Shown: positions 23,778 to 32,315, numbered from the stretch's first letter. The stretch: 34,030 nucleotides of DNA from Hyphomicrobiales bacterium (GCA_009377695.1 WHTP01000065.1:1-34030), one strand, 5' to 3'. Notes: generated from the letters alone by a model not told the origin. Numbers and translations are program-made.

Positions 23778-23804
23778 TGGGTCAAGCTGTATCCATGTCC
23801 TGAC

Positions 23805-23817
23805 GTTCCGGCGGAAC
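23805..23817. promoter_or_regulatory. Palindrome between divergent genes
   Basis: GTTCCG-g-CGGAAC, a perfect 13-nt palindrome in the 180-nt region between the divergent Bug and cyclase genes. It is a candidate operator for either direction. Confidence 0.35.
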
Positions 23818-23894
23818 CCGGCTGGCCAATGCGGTGGGTTTTGTGGTTATGGATTCACCGTGGGCTCGCGCCCGAAACGATGAGGGGTCAAGCA

Positions 23895-24866
23895 ATGGCG
23901 GCCAAGAGGATCACGCGTCAAGATCTCCGTGAAGCGTCGGAGAAGTACAAGAACTGGGGCAAATGGGGGCCGAACGACGAGATCGGGACGCTCAACTACA
24001 CGTCGCCGGACGACATCATCGCCGCCGCGCAACTGGTGAAGAAGGGCAAGGTGATCTCGCTTGCACTCAATTTCGACTACACAGGGCCGCAGGGTGCAAA
24101 AAGCAAATATCCGGCGATGGGCCGCACTAATCCGATCCACACCATGCTGCGCACCGGCACCGACGCCTATTCCGGCGTGCTCGACAAGCGCGGCATCCGC
24201 GCCGCCGACGATATGGTGACGATGCCTTTGCAATGCGGCACGCAGTGGGACGGCCTCGGCCATGTGTTCTATGAGAACTACATGTGGAACGGCTACGACT
24301 GCCGAGAGGTGACGTCGAACGGTGCGCAGAAGTGCGGGATCGAGAAGACCAAGAACAAGATGGTTGGCCGCGGCGTGCTGCTCGACGTAGCACGGTTTAA
24401 GGGCGTCGATTCCCTCGACGACGGCTACGGCGTCACCAATGACGATCTCTATGCCACGGCGAAAAAGCAGAACATCGCGCTCAAGCGCGGCGACTACGTC
24501 ATCGTACGCACCGGCATGATGGAGCGTTGCCAGAAGGCGGGAAGCTGGGACGGCTATCCCGGCGGCGACGCGCCGGGCTTCGCGTTCGAAACGCTCGACT
24601 TCGTCAAGGACACCGAGCTCGCAGCGCTCGCCAGCGACACCTGGGGCTGCGAGGTGCGCCCGAACGAGAGCGAGGAAGGCATCAACCAGCCCTGGCACTG
24701 GATCACGATCCCGATCATGGGCATGACGATGGGCGAGATTTTCGAGCTCAAGGAACTGGCGGACGATTGCGCCGCCGACAAGACCTATGAATTCCTGTTC
24801 GTCGCGCCTGCCATCCCGATCACCGGCGCAGTTGGCTCGCCGATCAATCCGCTGGCGATTAAATAG
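23895..24866 (+). CDS. Cyclase-family protein (kynurenine formamidase superfamily)
   Basis: A 323-residue cytoplasmic protein of the PF04199 cyclase family (metal-dependent hydrolases including KynB). Family landmarks are the WGPNDEIGTLNYTSPDDIIAAAQLVKKGKVISLAL opening, the active-site region LQCGTQWDGLGHVFY (112-126), RGVLLDVARFKG and LKRGDYVIVRTG. In KynB the motif is HxGTHxDxP; here both motif His positions are Gln (Q113, Q117), while D119 and H123 remain. The ATG at 23895 has GAGGGG 7 nt upstream. LtrA follows after 20 nt and a ThDP enzyme after that, all plus-strand, suggesting an operon. Reaction unknown. Confidence 0.87.
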   Translation: MAAKRITRQDLREASEKYKNWGKWGPNDEIGTLNYTSPDDIIAAAQLVKKGKVISLALNFDYTGPQGAKSKYPAMGRTNPIHTMLRTGTDAYSGVLDKRGIRAADDMVTMPLQCGTQWDGLGHVFYENYMWNGYDCREVTSNGAQKCGIEKTKNKMVGRGVLLDVARFKGVDSLDDGYGVTNDDLYATAKKQNIALKRGDYVIVRTGMMERCQKAGSWDGYPGGDAPGFAFETLDFVKDTELAALASDTWGCEVRPNESEEGINQPWHWITIPIMGMTMGEIFELKELADDCAADKTYEFLFVAPAIPITGAVGSPINPLAIK

Positions 24867-24886
24867 AGCGCCTTTCGGAGACCCGC

Positions 24887-25867
24887 ATGTTTGCGGCTAG
24901 CACCAGTCAGCTTAGAGTGCGGCACGGGGACAAGCATCATCGCGTCACGTTTGTCGAGCTGTTTTTTGACTTGGTGTTCGTCTTTGCCGTGACGCAGCTC
25001 TCGCACGGCCTGCTCAAACACCTGACGCCGCTTGGTGCCGTGCAGACTGGGCTTCTGATGCTCGGTGTCTGGTGGGTGTGGATCTACACCGCCTGGGTTA
25101 CCAATTGGTGCGACCCTGACCGGCCGGCGGTGCGGCTGATGCTTGCGGCGTTGATGTTGGCCGGGCTCGTGCTGTCGTGTTCGATCCCCCGCGCGTTCGA
25201 AGATCGCGCGCTGCCGTTCGCGCTGGCTTACGTCTTCATGCAGCTCGGCAGGACGGCATTCATGCTGTGGGTGCTCAAGCGCCACGACCCGGCGAATTTC
25301 CGCAACTTCACGCGCATCTTCGTGTGGCTCGCCGCCGCGACCCCGTTCTGGCTTGCCGGTGCCTTCGCCGGCGCGACGATCGCCGCATTCGTGGTTTCGT
25401 TTCTCGGCAGCGTTGCCATGTGGGCGGTCTATTTCAACATCGGGGCGGAGCGCGCCAGCCATCGGATTGTGTCATCGGATGATCCCGGCCGCATCGCACG
25501 CAGCGGCTATACCTATCTTCACCTGTTGATCGTCGCTGGCATCATCGCGGTCGCAGTCGGCGATGAGCTGGTGCTGCATCATCCCGCCGGCCACGATGGA
25601 CACACCGACTGGGCGACCGCCGCCGCCATCATCGGGGGCCCGCTGCTCTATCTGATCGGAAACGCGCTGTTCAAACGCCTGTCGGCACCCAATCTGCCAC
25701 TGTCACATCTGGTTGGAATTGGGCTTCTGGCACTGCTCGCACCCACCGCAGCGACAACGACGCCGTTGATGCTTTCAGCCGGAGTGACCGTCATCCTGAT
25801 TGTGGTTGCGGGCTGGGAGTGGTTGTCTCTCCGCAACGCGGTCGCGATCGCTAACCCTCCTTATTGA
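24887..25867 (+). CDS. LtrA-family membrane protein
   Basis: A 326-residue integral membrane protein of the low-temperature-requirement A family. The hallmark VTFVELFFDLVFVFAVTQLSH is at residues 20-40 and hydrophobic segments follow to the C-terminus (about eight to nine helices). It is somewhat short for the family. The name comes from Listeria; the biochemical function is unknown. GGAG precedes the ATG. It lies 20 nt after the cyclase gene and about 40 nt before the ThDP enzyme, so it is probably co-transcribed with them. Confidence 0.88.
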   Translation: MFAASTSQLRVRHGDKHHRVTFVELFFDLVFVFAVTQLSHGLLKHLTPLGAVQTGLLMLGVWWVWIYTAWVTNWCDPDRPAVRLMLAALMLAGLVLSCSIPRAFEDRALPFALAYVFMQLGRTAFMLWVLKRHDPANFRNFTRIFVWLAAATPFWLAGAFAGATIAAFVVSFLGSVAMWAVYFNIGAERASHRIVSSDDPGRIARSGYTYLHLLIVAGIIAVAVGDELVLHHPAGHDGHTDWATAAAIIGGPLLYLIGNALFKRLSAPNLPLSHLVGIGLLALLAPTAATTTPLMLSAGVTVILIVVAGWEWLSLRNAVAIANPPY

Positions 25868-25906
25868 CGGTATGCGCGGAATGATCCGCGCTTGATGGAG
25901 TCCAAG

Positions 25907-27595
25907 ATGCTTGGCCACAATCGCAAAATGACCGGCGCCGAATGCCTCGCCGACATGCTCAAGGACTACGGCGTCACTCATGTGTTCATGGTGCCGGCGG
26001 TGCTGCGGCGCACGTTCGCCGAGATAGAGCGTCGCACGTCGATCGCGCGCATCCACACCCATGGCGAGAAATCCGCCGCCTACATGGCCGACGGCTATGC
26101 GCGCGCGTCGGGCAAGCCCGGCATTTGCATGGCGCAGGTGATCGGCGCGCTCAATCTTGCCGCCGGCCTGCGGGACGCATGGCTCGCGCATTCGCCGGTC
26201 ATCGCCATGACCGGCGGCCGCGAGCCCAAGACCAAGTTCCGCAAAGTCTACCAGGAGATCGACGACATGCCGGCGTTCGAGCCGGTGACCAAGTTCAACG
26301 CCACCGTCGATGAGGTCGCGCGCTTCCCCGACATGGTGCGCCAAGCGTTCCGCGTCGCGACCACGGGCACGCCCGGTCCGGTGCATCTGCAGTTCCGCGG
26401 CAACGAAGGCCAGGTCGACGCCGAGGAAGCCGAGATGGAGCCGCTGGCCGAGGCTCGTTTTGCGCGCGTGCCGCCGTTCCGTCCCGGCCCCGACGATGCA
26501 AGCGTGCGCGCCGCGCTGGTTTGCCTCGAAAAGGCCGAGCGGCCGGTGATCGTTGCGGGCGGTGGCGTGCGCGCCTCGGGCGCGCAGGCGGAACTGGTCG
26601 CACTCGCAGAAGCGTTGCAGATCCCGATCGCGACCTCGCTCAACGGCAAGGATACGATCCCGGGCAATCATCCGCTGTCGGTTGGCGTGGTCGGCTCTTA
26701 TTCACGTGAGAGCGCAAACCAGGTCGTCAACAAGGCCGATCTGGTCTGCTTCATCGGCACCGAGACCGGCGGCATGACCACGCATTTCTGGGCAGTGCCG
26801 CCGATCGGCACGCCGGCGATCCAGATCGACATCAACGCCGAAGCGCTCGGCCGCAACTATCCCCTGCAAGCCTGCATCAACGGCGACGCCAAGGTGACGC
26901 TCGCCCGCATGTTGGAGTATGCCGACCGCAAGAGCGCTGCGCGTCGCGATGCCTGGACGGCCGAGGTGCGTGCGGTCTGCCGCGACTGGCTGGTGAAGTA
27001 CAAGCCCGCGCTCGAATCGGACGCAGTGCCGATCCGGCCCGAGCGCATCTGTCACGAACTGACGCGCCACGTGCCGGATGACGCCATCATTGTGGTCGAC
27101 ACCGGCCATGGCGGCATGTGGATGGGCGGATTCTTCGACCTCACCTCGCCGAAGCAGAGCTATATCCGCAGCGCCGGCCATCTCGGTTGGGCATTCTCGG
27201 CCGGGCTCGGCGCCAAATGCGCCTGCCCGAACCGGCCAGTGGTGACGTTCACCGGCGATGCCGGCTTCTGGTATCACATCGCCGAAATCGAAACGGCGGT
27301 GCGCTGGAAGATGAATTCGGTGACTGTCGTAAACAACAATTCCAGCGGCAACCAGTCGAAGCGCGGCTTCGATCGAGTCTATGGCGGCAGGCAGACCGAG
27401 CAGGCCTTGGAATTGTGGACCTACACCAAAGTCAACTTCGCGAAGATCGCCGAGGACATGGGCGCCGTCGGCATCCGTGTGGAGAAGCCTGCTGAACTTG
27501 GCCCGGCCATTCAGAAAGCGCTGCAGGCCGACCGTCCCGTCATCATCGATGTCGTCACCGATATCGATGCGCTGGCGCCGCTGGCGGTGAGTTGA
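25907..27595 (+). CDS. Thiamine-diphosphate-dependent enzyme (ALS-like, cytoplasmic)
   Basis: A 562-residue ThDP enzyme with the acetolactate synthase / benzoylformate decarboxylase fold. The catalytic Glu is E54 (HTHGEKSAAYMADGYARASGK). The central domain spans about 195-335 (RPVIVAGGGVRASGA). The metal/diphosphate motif is GDAGF...NNN (450-454 to 476-478), GDA in place of GDG, which many members tolerate. I chose ATG 25907 since GGAG sits 6 nt before it; ATG 25895 and TTG 25892 are in frame but lack a good ribosome site. Unlike the enzyme at 12055 it has no signal. It ends the cyclase-LtrA-ThDP series. Decarboxylation or ligation of a 2-oxoacid is expected; the substrate is unknown. Confidence 0.9.
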   Translation: MLGHNRKMTGAECLADMLKDYGVTHVFMVPAVLRRTFAEIERRTSIARIHTHGEKSAAYMADGYARASGKPGICMAQVIGALNLAAGLRDAWLAHSPVIAMTGGREPKTKFRKVYQEIDDMPAFEPVTKFNATVDEVARFPDMVRQAFRVATTGTPGPVHLQFRGNEGQVDAEEAEMEPLAEARFARVPPFRPGPDDASVRAALVCLEKAERPVIVAGGGVRASGAQAELVALAEALQIPIATSLNGKDTIPGNHPLSVGVVGSYSRESANQVVNKADLVCFIGTETGGMTTHFWAVPPIGTPAIQIDINAEALGRNYPLQACINGDAKVTLARMLEYADRKSAARRDAWTAEVRAVCRDWLVKYKPALESDAVPIRPERICHELTRHVPDDAIIVVDTGHGGMWMGGFFDLTSPKQSYIRSAGHLGWAFSAGLGAKCACPNRPVVTFTGDAGFWYHIAEIETAVRWKMNSVTVVNNNSSGNQSKRGFDRVYGGRQTEQALELWTYTKVNFAKIAEDMGAVGIRVEKPAELGPAIQKALQADRPVIIDVVTDIDALAPLAVS

Positions 27596-27599
27596 TGAT

Positions 27600-27710
27600 C
27601 TCGTGTCCCGGGCGCTGCGCGGCACGAAGTGACGCGCTGCAGACCCGGGACCCCGGTTACTTGGAAGCAAGCTGGGTCCCGGCTCGCGCTCCGCGCGTCC
27701 GGGACACGAG
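27600..27710. repeat. R3 repeat filling a convergent junction
   Basis: Perfect 12-nt terminal inverted repeats, CTCGTGTCCCGG (27600-27611) and CCGGGACACGAG (27699-27710). It begins 5 nt after the ThDP stop and ends 4 nt before the carboxylase stop, so the element is the entire intergenic region. Confidence 0.85.
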
Positions 27711-27713
27711 AGT

Positions 27714-29324
27714 TCACATCCTGAAAATCCCGAACCGCGTCCGCGCCGGCGCCGGCGCATTCATGCTCACGGCCAGCGCGTGGCCGAGCACCGACCGCGT
27801 GTCGGCCGGATCGATCACACCGTCGTCCCACAGCCGCGCGGTGGCGTAATAGGCATTGCCCTGCTTTTCGTATTGCGCGCGGATTGGCGCCTTGAACGCG
27901 GCGTCGTCATCCGCGCTCCACTTGCCGCCTTTCGCTTCCACCGCCTCCTGACGGATGATCGCGAGCACGCTCGCCGCCTGCTCGCCGCCCATGACAGAGA
28001 TGCGCGCGTTCGGCCACATCCACAGGAACCGCGGATTGTAGGCGCGGCCTGCCATGCCGTAGTTGCCGGCGCCGTAGCTGCCGCCGATGATGACCGTGTA
28101 TTTCGGCACGTTCGTGGTCGCCACCGCGGTGACGAGCTTGGCGCCGTCCTTGGCGATGCCCTGCGCCTCGGCCTTCCGGCCGACCATGAAGCCGGCGATG
28201 TTCTGCAGGAACACCAGCGGGATGTTGCGCTGGCTCGCCAGCTCGATGAAATGCGTGCCCTTGAGCGCGCTCTCTGAGAACAGGATTCCATTGTTGGCAA
28301 GGATGCCGACTGGGAAGCCATGGATGTGCGCGAAGCCGCAGATGAGAGTCGTGCCGTAGTGCTGCTTGAACTCCTCGAACTCGGAGCCGTCGACCATGCG
28401 GGCGATGATCTCGCGCACGTCGTAGACCAGGCGCGGGTTCGCCGGCACGATGCCGTAGATGTCATCGGCCGGATAAAGCGGATCGCGCGGTGCGCGCAGC
28501 GCCAGCCATGGGTGTCGCATGGAATTGAGATTGCCGACCAGCCGCCGCACGATCTCGATCGCATGGGCGTCGTTCTCGGCCAGATAGTCGGTGACGCCGG
28601 ACTGGCGGCTGTGCACATCGGCACCGCCGAGTTCTTCCGCGGTCACCACCTCGCCGATCGCGGCCTTCACCAGCGGCGGACCGCCGAGAAAGATGGTGCC
28701 CTGGTTCTTGACGATCACGGCCTCATCCGACATCGCCGGGACATAGGCGCCGCCGGCCGTGCAGGAGCCGAGCACCGCGGCGATCTGCGGAATGCCCGCC
28801 GCCGACAGCTGCGCCTGGTTGTAGAAGATGCGGCCGAAGTGGTCGCGATCGGGGAAAATCTCGTCCTGTAAAGGCAGGAACGCGCCGCCGGAATCGACCA
28901 GGTAGATGCACGGCAGATGGTTGTCGCGCGCGATCTCCTGCGCGCGCAGGTGCTTCTTCACGGTGACGGGATAATAGGTGCCGCCCTTGATCGTGGCGTC
29001 ATTGGCGACGATGACGCAGTCGCGCCCGCTCACCTGGCCGATGCCGGTGACGATGCCGGCCGACGCGACGTCGCCGCCATACATGTCGTGCGCCGCCAGC
29101 GCCGAAAGCTCCAGGAACGGACTGCCCGGGTCAAGCAGCGCAGCGATGCGGTCGCGCACCAAAAGCTTTCCGCGCTTGGTGTGGCGCGCCCGCGCTTCGT
29201 CTGAGCCGCCGCGCGTCGCCTTGGCGAGCTTGTCGTGCAAGTCATCGACCGCACGGCGCATCGCGTCGGCATTGCGCGCAAAATCCGGCGTCTTGCCGTC
29301 GATTGTCGAAAGCAGAACGGCCAT
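27714..29324 (-). CDS. mccB: Methylcrotonyl-CoA carboxylase beta (carboxyltransferase) subunit
   Basis: A 536-residue biotin-dependent carboxyltransferase, the usual length for the non-biotinylated MCC subunit (also LiuB). Family blocks: [69 protein letters not shown], and in the C-terminal half [33 protein letters not shown] and [13 protein letters not shown]. It carboxylates 3-methylcrotonyl-CoA in leucine catabolism together with a biotinylated alpha subunit, not present in this window. It lies 173 nt downstream of isovaleryl-CoA dehydrogenase, the preceding pathway step, with an R2 element between. Geranyl-CoA carboxylase (AtuC) is a less likely alternative given that neighbour. Confidence 0.9.
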   Translation of the reverse strand: MAVLLSTIDGKTPDFARNADAMRRAVDDLHDKLAKATRGGSDEARARHTKRGKLLVRDRIAALLDPGSPFLELSALAAHDMYGGDVASAGIVTGIGQVSGRDCVIVANDATIKGGTYYPVTVKKHLRAQEIARDNHLPCIYLVDSGGAFLPLQDEIFPDRDHFGRIFYNQAQLSAAGIPQIAAVLGSCTAGGAYVPAMSDEAVIVKNQGTIFLGGPPLVKAAIGEVVTAEELGGADVHSRQSGVTDYLAENDAHAIEIVRRLVGNLNSMRHPWLALRAPRDPLYPADDIYGIVPANPRLVYDVREIIARMVDGSEFEEFKQHYGTTLICGFAHIHGFPVGILANNGILFSESALKGTHFIELASQRNIPLVFLQNIAGFMVGRKAEAQGIAKDGAKLVTAVATTNVPKYTVIIGGSYGAGNYGMAGRAYNPRFLWMWPNARISVMGGEQAASVLAIIRQEAVEAKGGKWSADDDAAFKAPIRAQYEKQGNAYYATARLWDDGVIDPADTRSVLGHALAVSMNAPAPARTRFGIFRM

Positions 29325-29346
29325 TGGTGCCTTATCGTATACGTCG

Positions 29347-29470
29347 ATCCGTCATCCTGAGGTGCTCGCGTAGCGAGCCTCGAAGGATGAACGGCCACCG
29401 ACTTGCCGCAACATCCGGGCCGTCGCCCTTCGAGGCCCTCGCTACGCTCGGGCGCCTCAGGGTGACGGAT
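29347..29470. repeat. R2 palindromic element (copy 2)
   Basis: Ends ATCCGTCATCCTGAGG (29347-29362) and CCTCAGGGTGACGGAT (29455-29470) pair with one mismatch. The interior contains GCTCGCGTAGCGAGC and CTTCGAGG words also present in the copy at 4476. It lies between the acyl-CoA dehydrogenase and carboxylase genes. Confidence 0.82.
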
Positions 29471-29497
29471 TGAGGTGTTTGCCTTGCAGCAACATGA

Positions 29498-30661
29498 TTA
29501 GCCTTTGTTGAAGAGCTCGCGCCCGATCAGCATCCGGCGGATTTCACTGGTGCCGGCGCCGATCTCATAGAGTTTCGCGTCGCGCAGGAAGCGCCCCGTG
29601 GGATTTTCGTTAACGTAACCTGAGCCGCCGAGAAGCTGGATCGCATCAAGCGCGACACGGGTGGCGTTCTCGGCGGCATAAAGGATCGCGCCGGCGGCGT
29701 CCTCGCGGGTGGTCTGGCCGCGGTCGCAAGCTTTCGCGACCGAATAGACATAGGCGCGGCTCGCGTTCATCGCGACATACATGTCGGCGAGCTTGCCCTG
29801 TACCAATTCGAACTCGCCGATCGGCTTGCCGAACTGCTTGCGCTCGCGCACATAGGGCACGCAGATGTCCAGGCATGCCTGCATGATGCCGAGCGGCCCG
29901 GCGGCAAGCACGACGCGCTCGTAGTCGAGACCGGACATCAGGATGTTGACGCCGCTGCCGACGCTGCCGAGCACGTTGTCGGCCGGCACCTCGCAGTCGG
30001 CAAATACCAGCTCGCAGGTATCGGAGCCGCGCATACCAAGCTTGTCGAGTTTTTGGGCGGTGGAGAAACCTTTGAATCCTTTCTCGACCAGGAATGCAGT
30101 GATGCCGCGCGCGCCCACCGCCGGATCGGTCTTGGCATAGACCACCAGCGTCTCGGCATGCGGGCCGTTGGTGATCCACATCTTGCTGCCGTTGAGGATA
30201 TAGCCGTCACCCGCGTTGTCGGCCCGCGTCGTCATCGAGATAACATCAGAGCCCGCGCCCACCTCCGACATCGCCAGCGCGCCGATGTGCTCGCCGGAGA
30301 TGAGTTTCGGCAGGTACTTGCGCTTCTGCGCCTCGGTGCCGTGGCGGCGGATCTGGTTGACGCAGAGATTGGAATGCGCGCCGTAGGAGAGCCCGACCGA
30401 GCCGGACGCGCGCGAAATCTCCTCCATCGCCACGCAGTGCTCGAGATAGCCGAGACCTGCTCCGCCCCACTCTTCCTCGACAGTGATGCCGTGCACCCCA
30501 AGCTTGCCGAGCTCGGGCCAAAGATCGCGTGGAAAGGCGTTGTCGCGGTCGATCGCCTCTGCACGCGGTGCGATCTTGGCGGCAGCGAAGGAGCGCACGC
30601 TCTCGCGCAACAGGTCGGCGGTCTCGCCGAGGCCGAAATCAAGACCGGTATTGCCGCGCAT
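29498..30661 (-). CDS. ivd: Isovaleryl-CoA dehydrogenase
   Basis: A 387-residue acyl-CoA dehydrogenase, the length of bacterial IVDs (LiuA). Family signatures: [13 protein letters not shown] (128-140), [19 protein letters not shown] and the C-terminal [22 protein letters not shown]. The catalytic base sits at the IVD-specific place, E248 in [23 protein letters not shown] (human E254). The position used by medium-chain enzymes (YEG) is replaced by GAG, which supports IVD over a generic dehydrogenase. The start at 30661 has AGGGA upstream. It oxidises isovaleryl-CoA to 3-methylcrotonyl-CoA, the substrate of the next gene's product, using FAD and ETF in the cytoplasm. Confidence 0.92.
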   Translation of the reverse strand: MRGNTGLDFGLGETADLLRESVRSFAAAKIAPRAEAIDRDNAFPRDLWPELGKLGVHGITVEEEWGGAGLGYLEHCVAMEEISRASGSVGLSYGAHSNLCVNQIRRHGTEAQKRKYLPKLISGEHIGALAMSEVGAGSDVISMTTRADNAGDGYILNGSKMWITNGPHAETLVVYAKTDPAVGARGITAFLVEKGFKGFSTAQKLDKLGMRGSDTCELVFADCEVPADNVLGSVGSGVNILMSGLDYERVVLAAGPLGIMQACLDICVPYVRERKQFGKPIGEFELVQGKLADMYVAMNASRAYVYSVAKACDRGQTTREDAAGAILYAAENATRVALDAIQLLGGSGYVNENPTGRFLRDAKLYEIGAGTSEIRRMLIGRELFNKG

Positions 30662-30793
30662 TCGCGAATCCCTGCGGGAACGATTTGCGCCGATATGATA
30701 TGACATGGCGCCAACAACGGACCAGTGCCGCCGATTTAAAGTTCCTACAGCAGTTACCGCAAACTCGACCAGGAACTTCAAATCGAAAAGCTT

Positions 30794-30870
30794 GCTAGTG
30801 TCCCGATTCCGAAGTTCGTACCATTTCGCGGCGCCCTCTTATACGAACTTCGGAATCGAAGGACACTAGC
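30794..30870. repeat. Triple-hairpin cluster, unit 1 (reverse)
   Basis: Arms 30794-30820 and 30842-30870 pair over 10 bp (GCTAGTGTCC outer) and 16 bp (GATTCCGAAGTTCGTA inner), separated by a bulge of 1 nt against 3 nt. The 21-nt loop contains, in complement, AGAGGGCGCCGCGA. Unit 1 is inverted relative to units 2 and 3. Confidence 0.92.
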
Positions 30871-30882
30871 AGCTCATTGAAT

Positions 30883-30960
30883 CTATTGTGGCTTTGGTTC
30901 AGAAGTCCGCATGTCGGATTCGCCGCGAGAATGATGCGGACTTCTGAACCGCCACACTAG
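30883..30960. repeat. Triple-hairpin cluster, unit 2 (forward)
   Basis: Outer arm CTATTGTGGC pairs with GCCACACTAG (one mismatch). After a TTT bulge on the left, a 17-bp inner stem (GGTTCAGAAGTCCGCAT) closes a 21-nt loop containing CGCCGCGA. It shares its terminal CTAG with unit 3. Confidence 0.9.
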
Positions 30961-31032
30961 TGCCCCTGTGCTTCCGAAGTTCGTCTCAGAGGGCGCCGCG
31001 ATGTAGCACGAACTTCGGAAGCGGGGCACTAG
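30957..31032. repeat. Triple-hairpin cluster, unit 3 (forward)
   Basis: Outer 10 bp (CTAGTGCCCC), TGT bulge on the left, inner 15 bp (GCTTCCGAAGTTCGT), 23-nt loop with AGAGGGCGCCGCGA. The right arm ends 4 nt before the start codon of the MBL gene at 31037. Confidence 0.92.
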
Positions 31033-31036
31033 AGCA

Positions 31037-32119
31037 ATGGACGATCAGGCGACTCTCAGGGTCATCTCCGGCGTCGGCGCCAAGGGCCCAGCCTGCTTCC
31101 TTCTGGAGGCACAGGGCAAGCGGCTGATGCTCGACATCGGTTGCGGCCCGCAACCGGGTCTATGGCCGAACGTGGACGACGTCGGGCGCATCGATGCACT
31201 CGTGCTGAGCCACAGCCACAAGGATCACATCGGCGGGCTGTCGCTGTTGCCGAAGATCGGGAATCCGCCGATCTTCGCGACCGAGATCACGGCGAAGAAA
31301 TTGCCCGATGGTATCAAGGTCCATGCCTTGCCGATCCAGGGCCGCGGCGACGTGCTCGGCATGCCGGTCGATACCGGGCGCAACGGCCATGCACCCGGCG
31401 GCATCTGGATGCGCTTCCATGGCGGCACGGGTCTTCTCTACACCGGCGACTATTCGACGGAGTCGGCGCTCTACGCCTTCGACATGCCGCCGAAGTCGCG
31501 CACGGTCCTGCTCGACTCGTCCTATGGCGACGACGATACGCCGCTCGCCGAACGGCAAAACGCGCTCGCGCCCTATTTCACGGGCGACGTGCTCTTGCCG
31601 GCGCCGGCCGACGGCCGCGCGCCCGACATTGCGCTCGGCCTTTACCGTGCCGGCAAAACGGTCCGCCTCGACGATACGACGCGGGAGGCCATCGTGGACC
31701 TGGTCGGGCCGGCGCGCGGCTATCTGCGCGGCGATCTCGAAACCGAGCTGGCCGAGCTTGTGGACGCGGCGTTGCCGCCGGGCGACATGTCCGGCGCGAC
31801 CTTCTCGACACCGGCTGACGGCAGCAACGGCGAAACCGCGAAACTGATCGCGCAGTGGGAGCACACGCTGCAGCCCGCGATCGTCTTCACAGGCTACATC
31901 CCGCCCGGCACGCCCGCCGACCGGTTGGTCAAGAGCGGCCGCGCCAAATTCCTGCGCTGGAACGTGCACCCGCGACTGTCGGACAACATCGCACTGGTGC
32001 GCAGCACGGGTGCTACGACCGTGATTCCCGCGTTCTGCGACAGCAAGGTCCTGCCAGCACTGCAAGCCGCGCTCAAGCCGGCCAACGTGACGATGGATCA
32101 GCTGGTGACGTTGGCGTGA
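31037..32119 (+). CDS. MBL-fold hydrolase, beta-CASP/RNase-like
   Basis: A 360-residue protein with an N-terminal metallo-beta-lactamase core. The metal motif is H59-x-H61-x-D63-H64 (LSHSHKDHIGG), followed by GLLYTGDYSTE, a typical third-metal-ligand segment. The C-terminal part resembles a shortened beta-CASP arrangement (VLLDSSYGDDD; AIVFTGYIPPGTPADRLV), suggesting relation to CPSF/RNase J-type nucleases, although it is well below their usual 450-550 residues. No signal peptide is seen. The start region is unusual: no proper ribosome site apart from sequence inside hairpin unit 3. It converges on the HyuB gene. Confidence 0.82.
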   Translation: MDDQATLRVISGVGAKGPACFLLEAQGKRLMLDIGCGPQPGLWPNVDDVGRIDALVLSHSHKDHIGGLSLLPKIGNPPIFATEITAKKLPDGIKVHALPIQGRGDVLGMPVDTGRNGHAPGGIWMRFHGGTGLLYTGDYSTESALYAFDMPPKSRTVLLDSSYGDDDTPLAERQNALAPYFTGDVLLPAPADGRAPDIALGLYRAGKTVRLDDTTREAIVDLVGPARGYLRGDLETELAELVDAALPPGDMSGATFSTPADGSNGETAKLIAQWEHTLQPAIVFTGYIPPGTPADRLVKSGRAKFLRWNVHPRLSDNIALVRSTGATTVIPAFCDSKVLPALQAALKPANVTMDQLVTLA

Positions 32120-32144
32120 GTGTTGTGCGCGCCGGTGCCACGAT

Positions 32145-32286
32145 GTCCCCTCTCCCCGCATAGCCCGTCGAAGACGGGCGTGAACGCCCTTTCGCTGCGG
32201 GGGAGGGTTAGGGAGGGGGCATGCGAGCACTGCACGAGCAAGTCCACCCTCTCCCTACCCCTCTCCCGCAAGCGGGAGAGGGAGCA
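32145..32286. repeat. R1 composite element with inserted hairpin
   Basis: The layout is as at 5826-5935. The left stem (CCCCGCA with TGCGGGG, flanked by CCCTCT/GAGGG) has an extra about 35 nt in its loop, including the hairpin GCCCGTC-gaa-GACGGGC (32163-32179). The right hairpin CCCTCTCCCGC-aa-GCGGGAGAGGG follows at about 32260-32283. It lies between the convergent MBL and HyuB stops. Confidence 0.8.
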
Positions 32287-32315
32287 CACCAAGTTCGCGG
32301 CGCTGTTGTGCATCA

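Noticed and set aside
30794-31032. CRISPR array or integron attC sites
   Set aside because: Units are inverted relative to each other with no spacers of even length, and the attC core sites (RYYYAAC/GTTRRRY) and an integrase are absent.
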